Source: Streptomyces sp. NL15-2K
Lineage (GTDB): Bacteria > Actinomycetota > Actinomycetes > Streptomycetales > Streptomycetaceae
Direction: 5' to 3'
Assembly: GCF_030551255.1 (NCBI RefSeq)
Contig: NZ_CP130630.1
Span: forward strand, 4,569,501-4,633,500
Length of the DNA: 64,000 bases
Shown here: piece by piece, positions 60,539 through 64,000 of the stretch
How positions within the stretch are numbered: the stretch's first letter is position 1
Layout of the letters: each line of letters opens with the position of its first letter
Position numbers and translations under genes: made by a program
Notes under the pieces: generated by a model
The model's database searches: none
Told to the model about the DNA's origin: nothing
The model's input: the letters and a program-made list of their open reading frames with translations, nothing else

Positions 60539-61927
60539 CTACTTCCCGCCCTTGGCCAGGAAGGCCAGCAGGTCCTGCCGGCTGACGACACCGGTCGGCT
60601 TGCCCTCGACGAGGACGATCGCCGCGTCGGCCCCGCCCAGCACGGACATCAGGTCCCCGACCGGCTCGCCGGAGCCGACCTGCGGCAGCGGGGCCGACAT
60701 GTGCTTCTCCAGCGGGTCGTCGAGCGAGGCGTGCTGGGTGAACAGCGCGGCGAGGAGTTCGCGTTCGACGACGGACCCGACGACCTCGGCGGCCATTACG
60801 TCCGGGTGGCCGGCGCCGGGCTTGACGATCGGCATCTGCGAGACGCCGTACTCGCGCAGCACCTCGATGGCCTGGCCGACCGTCTCGTCCGGGTGCATGT
60901 GGACGAGGGAGGGGATGGCGTCGCCCTCCTTGTAGGCGAGGACGTCGCCGACGCGGGCGCTCGGTCCCGTGTCCTCCAGGAAGCCGTAGTCGGCCATCCA
61001 CTCGTCGTTGAAGATCTTGCTGAGGTAGCCGCGACCGCTGTCCGGCAGGAGCACCACCACGACGTCATCGGGGCCCAGCCGCTCGGCGACCCGCAGCGCG
61101 GCCACGACGGCCATGCCGCAGGAGCCGCCGACGAGGAGCCCCTCCTCCTTGGCCAGCCGACGGGTCATCTGGAAGGAGTCCTTGTCGGACACTGCGACGA
61201 TCTCGTCCGCGACCGTACGGTCGTACGCCGTCGGCCAGAAGTCCTCACCGACGCCCTCGACGAGGTACGGCCGCCCGGAGCCGCCCGAGTAGACGGAGCC
61301 CTCGGGGTCCGCGCCGATGACCTTGACCTTGCCGTCGCTGACGTCCTTCAGATACCGCCCGGTCCCGGAGATGGTCCCCCCGGTCCCGACACCCGCCACG
61401 AAGTGGGTGATCTTCCCGTCCGTCTGCTCCCACAGTTCGGGGCCGGTCGAGTGGTAGTGGGAGAGCGGGTTGTGGGGGTTGGAGTACTGGTCGGGCTTCC
61501 AGGCGCCAGGAGTCTCACGCACCAGCCGGTCGGAGACGTTGTAGTAGGAGTCCGGGTGCTCGGGGTCGACGGCCGTGGGGCAGACGACCACCTCGGCCCC
61601 ATACGCCCGCAGTACGTTGATCTTGTCCGTGCTCACCTTGTCGGGGCACACGAAGATGCACTTGTACCCCTTCTGCTGGGCCACGATGGCGAGCCCGACC
61701 CCGGTGTTTCCGCTGGTCGGCTCGACGATGGTCCCGCCGGGCTGAAGCTCCCCGCTCTGCTCGGCCGCCTCGATCATGCGCACGGCGATGCGGTCCTTCA
61801 CGGAACCGCCCGGGTTGAAGTACTCGACCTTGGCCAGGACGGTCGCCCGGATGCCGCTGGTCACGCTGTTGAGCCTCACCAGCGGGGTGTTGCCGACGAG
61901 GCTGATCATCGAGTCGTGGAATTGCAC
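60539..61927 (-). CDS. Cystathionine beta-synthase
   Basis: Protein of 462 aa. PLP lysine lies in FNPGGSVKDRIAVRMIE, with PTSGNTGVGLAIVAQQKGYKC and GTGGTISGTGRYLK. Two CBS domains occupy the C-terminal about 120 residues (SLVHMHPDETVGQAIEVLREYGVSQMPIV, VGDLMSVLGGADAAIVLVEGKPTGVVSRQDLLAFL), distinguishing it from plain cysteine synthase. It makes cystathionine from serine and homocysteine. GTG 61927 is preceded by GGAG. Confidence 0.93.
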   Translation of the reverse strand: MQFHDSMISLVGNTPLVRLNSVTSGIRATVLAKVEYFNPGGSVKDRIAVRMIEAAEQSGELQPGGTIVEPTSGNTGVGLAIVAQQKGYKCIFVCPDKVSTDKINVLRAYGAEVVVCPTAVDPEHPDSYYNVSDRLVRETPGAWKPDQYSNPHNPLSHYHSTGPELWEQTDGKITHFVAGVGTGGTISGTGRYLKDVSDGKVKVIGADPEGSVYSGGSGRPYLVEGVGEDFWPTAYDRTVADEIVAVSDKDSFQMTRRLAKEEGLLVGGSCGMAVVAALRVAERLGPDDVVVVLLPDSGRGYLSKIFNDEWMADYGFLEDTGPSARVGDVLAYKEGDAIPSLVHMHPDETVGQAIEVLREYGVSQMPIVKPGAGHPDVMAAEVVGSVVERELLAALFTQHASLDDPLEKHMSAPLPQVGSGEPVGDLMSVLGGADAAIVLVEGKPTGVVSRQDLLAFLAKGGK

Positions 61928-62086
61928 CGTTGTCTCCGGATGCTGCAAAAGATGTGGTCGTGATGTTCCGCCAGCCTATGGCCTGTACGAGGCGCATGAC
62001 GGTCGTTCACTCGCTGTTGGGATTGGGCCACGGTCCGTACGGGGCAAGGAGTGGATGTACGGGCTAGGCGGAGGTGGCGGCGACGG

Positions 62087-63112
62087 ATGACGAGCATGTC
62101 GAGGGCGAGGGTGGCCCGGCGGATCGCGGCCGGCGCGGCGTACGGCGGCGGCGGGATCGGTCTGGTCGGCGCGGCGGCCATGGGGCTGCTGCTGGCCGAG
62201 GTGCAGCTGGCCAAGCGCCATGTGGGCAACGGCACGGTGGCGCACGTGCCCCAGGCGGACGGCCGGTACGGCCGGACCTACACCACCCCCGGTGAACCGC
62301 CCCTGCGGCTGACGATGCTGGGCGACTCCACGGCCGCGGGCCAGGGCGTCCACCGGGCCGGGCAGACGCCGGGCGCGCTGCTGGCGTCGGGCCTGGCGGC
62401 GGTGGCGGAACGCCCGGTGGAACTCCGTAATGTCGCCTCCCCGGGGGCCCGCTCGGACGACCTGGACCGCCAGGTGGCCCTGACGCTGGCGGACCCGGCA
62501 CGGGTGCCCGACATCTGCGTGATCATGATCGGCGCGAACGACGTGACGAACCGGATGCCGCCGACGCGTTCGGTACGCCATCTGTCCGCGGCGGTACGGC
62601 GGCTGCGCACGGCCGGCGCCGAGGTCGTGGTCGGCACCTGTCCCGACCTGGGCACGATCGAGCCGGTGCAGCAGCCGCTGCGGTGGCTCGCCCGCAGGGC
62701 CTCGCGGCAGCTGGCGGCCGCTCAGACCATCGGGGTCGTCGAGCAGGGGGGCCGCACGGTGTCGCTGGGCGACCTGCTGGGCCCGGAGTTCGCGGCCAAC
62801 CCGCGTGAGCTCTTCGGCCCGGACAACTACCACCCCTCGGCGGAGGGGTACGCGACGGCGGCGATGGCGGTACTGCCGACGGTCTGCGCGACACTGGGTC
62901 TGTGGCCGGCGGAGGAGGAGCGCCCGGACGCCTCCCGTCGCGAGGGCTTCCTGCCGGTGGCCAAGGCGGCGGCGGAGGCCGCGTCCGAGGCCGGCACGGA
63001 GGTCGCGGCGGCGATGCCGACAGGACCGAAGGGGCCGTGGGCGCTCCTCAAGCGGCGCCGTCGGCGGCGGGTCCCGGAGCCGGACGCGACACCGGCGACT
63101 CCGTCGACGTGA
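62087..63112 (+). CDS. SGNH/GDSL hydrolase
   Basis: Protein of 341 aa. An N-terminal membrane helix (GGGIGLVGAAAMGLLLAEVQLAK) anchors it. Catalytic blocks: GDSTAAGQG (Ser), IGANDV (Asn), and DNYHPSAEGY (Asp/His). The family includes lipases and esterases; substrate unknown. The C-terminus is basic and Arg-rich (KRRRRRRVPEP). ATG 62087 was chosen; ATG 62096 is an alternative. Confidence 0.87.
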   Translation: MTSMSRARVARRIAAGAAYGGGGIGLVGAAAMGLLLAEVQLAKRHVGNGTVAHVPQADGRYGRTYTTPGEPPLRLTMLGDSTAAGQGVHRAGQTPGALLASGLAAVAERPVELRNVASPGARSDDLDRQVALTLADPARVPDICVIMIGANDVTNRMPPTRSVRHLSAAVRRLRTAGAEVVVGTCPDLGTIEPVQQPLRWLARRASRQLAAAQTIGVVEQGGRTVSLGDLLGPEFAANPRELFGPDNYHPSAEGYATAAMAVLPTVCATLGLWPAEEERPDASRREGFLPVAKAAAEAASEAGTEVAAAMPTGPKGPWALLKRRRRRRVPEPDATPATPST

Positions 63113-63143
63113 CCGACCCGGAGCATGGAGGACTACGCGAAAA

Positions 63144-63157
63144 AGCAAGCGCTTAGA
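63144..63157. promoter_or_regulatory. CAAGCGCTT site upstream of thiolase gene
   Basis: AGCAAGCGCTTAGA lies about 105 bases upstream of the thiolase start and contains the 8-bp palindrome AAGCGCTT (63147-63154). It partly matches the recalled actinobacterial TetR-type lipid-catabolism operator AnCAAGnnCTTGnT (G to A in the right arm). Confidence 0.4.
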
Positions 63158-63260
63158 AAACTGCGGCCAGAGTCACACACCGACAAGCGTGACCTGAACC
63201 ATACGGACCGGTAACTTCCCAGACGACGACGCCCAACCCCCGTACGCCAATGGAGCCGTG

Positions 63261-64000
63261 ATGCCCGAAGCCGTGATCGTCTCGACCGCCCGCTCCCCCA
63301 TCGGCCGTGCCTTCAAGGGCTCCCTCAAGGACCTCCGCCCCGACGACCTGACCGCAACGATCATCCAGGCCGCCCTCGCGAAGGTCCCCGAGCTGGACCC
63401 GAGGGACATCGACGACCTGATGCTCGGCTGCGGCCTGCCCGGCGGGGAGCAGGGCAACAACCTCGGCCGTATCGTCGCCGTGCAGATGGGCATGGACCAC
63501 CTCCCCGGCTGCACCATCACCCGGTACTGCTCCTCCTCCCTCCAGACCTCCCGCATGGCCCTGCACGCCATCAAGGCCGGCGAGGGCGACGTCTTCATCT
63601 CGGCCGGCGTCGAGATGGTCTCCCGCTTCACCAAGGGCAACTCCGACAGCCTCCCGGACACGCACAACCCCCTCTTCGCCGAGGCCGAGGCGCGCACCGC
63701 CGAGGTCGCCCAGCAGGAGGGCACGACCTGGCACGACCCACGTGAGGACGGCCTCGTCCCCGACCCTTACATCGCGATGGGCCAGACCGCGGAGAACCTC
63801 GCCCGCGCCAAGGGCATCACCCGCCAGGACATGGACGAGTTCGGCGTCCGCTCGCAGAACCTCGCCGAGGAAGCCATCAAGAACGGCTTCTGGGAGCGCG
63901 AGATCACCCCGGTCACGACCCCCGACGGCACGGTGGTCGGCAAGGACGACGGCCCCCGCCCCGGCGTCACCATGGATGGTGTCGCTGGCCTCAAGCCCGT
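63261..64000 (+). CDS. Acetyl-CoA acetyltransferase (thiolase), truncated by window end
   Basis: The first 246 codons are visible, starting MPEAVIVSTARSPIGRAFKG. Active-site Cys90 is in RYCSSSLQTSRMALHAIKAGEGDVFISAGVEMVS. GGAG lies 5 nt before the ATG. Thiolases make or cleave acetoacyl-CoA in fatty-acid beta-oxidation or acetoacetyl-CoA synthesis; which applies here is open. The C-terminal catalytic His and Cys blocks lie beyond the window. Confidence 0.92.
   Translation, partial: MPEAVIVSTARSPIGRAFKGSLKDLRPDDLTATIIQAALAKVPELDPRDIDDLMLGCGLPGGEQGNNLGRIVAVQMGMDHLPGCTITRYCSSSLQTSRMALHAIKAGEGDVFISAGVEMVSRFTKGNSDSLPDTHNPLFAEAEARTAEVAQQEGTTWHDPREDGLVPDPYIAMGQTAENLARAKGITRQDMDEFGVRSQNLAEEAIKNGFWEREITPVTTPDGTVVGKDDGPRPGVTMDGVAGLKP

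Overview
This window is chromosomal DNA from a high-GC actinomycete, almost certainly a Streptomyces. The evidence is the strong G/C bias at third codon positions, frequent GTG/TTG starts, many GTGA/ATGA stop-start overlaps, and Streptomyces hallmark families: WhiJ-type XRE/DUF5753 regulators with DUF397 partners, a SigB-like sigma factor with STAS and ATPase partners, and a DUF574 methyltransferase. From memory only, the gene order from about 7.5 to 43 kb and again from about 60 to 64 kb resembles the S. coelicolor SCO3050-SCO3080 core region. The 2.6-7.5 kb, 30.8-37.3 kb and 43-59 kb stretches look more accessory.

Layout. 0-2.4 kb: Tat-exported M15 peptidase, cytosolic copper-storage protein, methyltransferase. 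2.6-7.5 kb: lower-GC accessory block with a DUF6879/XRE pair, two tiny coupled ORFs, a DUF397 protein and a tyrosine recombinase with an HTH partner. 7.5-10.3 kb: acyl-CoA dehydrogenase and UDP-glucose dehydrogenase. 10.7-15.1 kb: envelope copper cluster (CopC-CopD fusion, two cupredoxins, YceI-like protein). 15.1-21 kb: CGNR regulator, two VOC proteins, a live and an apparently dead M19 dipeptidase, purE-purK. 21-23.7 kb: GtrA protein and a two-component system. 24-27.9 kb: four-gene operon with two sortase-anchored surface proteins. 28-30.5 kb: ATPase anti-sigma, STAS antagonist and sigma factor. 30.8-37.3 kb: sigma-like/ricin fusion, Cys-less AhpD-like protein, IS5 remnant, ABC ATPase, PD-(D/E)XK protein and a WhiJ-type triad. 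37.2-43.2 kb: hut operon (hutU, M20 amidohydrolase, hutF, hutI). 43.4-50.5 kb: PLP decarboxylase-like protein, a Roadblock/DUF4388 operon, and an RpiR regulator coupled to a histidine-ammonia-lyase-like protein. 51-56 kb: two TetR genes (one apparently broken), DoxX, secreted beta-propeller, SDR, enoyl-CoA hydratase. 56.7-64 kb: GH2 beta-galactosidase, small membrane protein, cystathionine beta-synthase, SGNH hydrolase, and a thiolase that runs off the window.

How genes work together. HutU, HutI and HutF carry urocanate to N-formylglutamate; the M20 enzyme translated between them is the natural candidate for the last step. CopCD, two cupredoxins and the copper-storage protein form a copper-handling set. 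The STAS/ATPase/sigma trio is a partner-switching module. The surface-protein operon resembles in architecture the Firmicutes WxL/csc clusters. The window is rich in minisatellites, several inside or just upstream of coding regions. It also holds two small inverted-repeat elements and a helically phased 21-22 nt repeat array. No rRNA, tRNA or CRISPR array was found.
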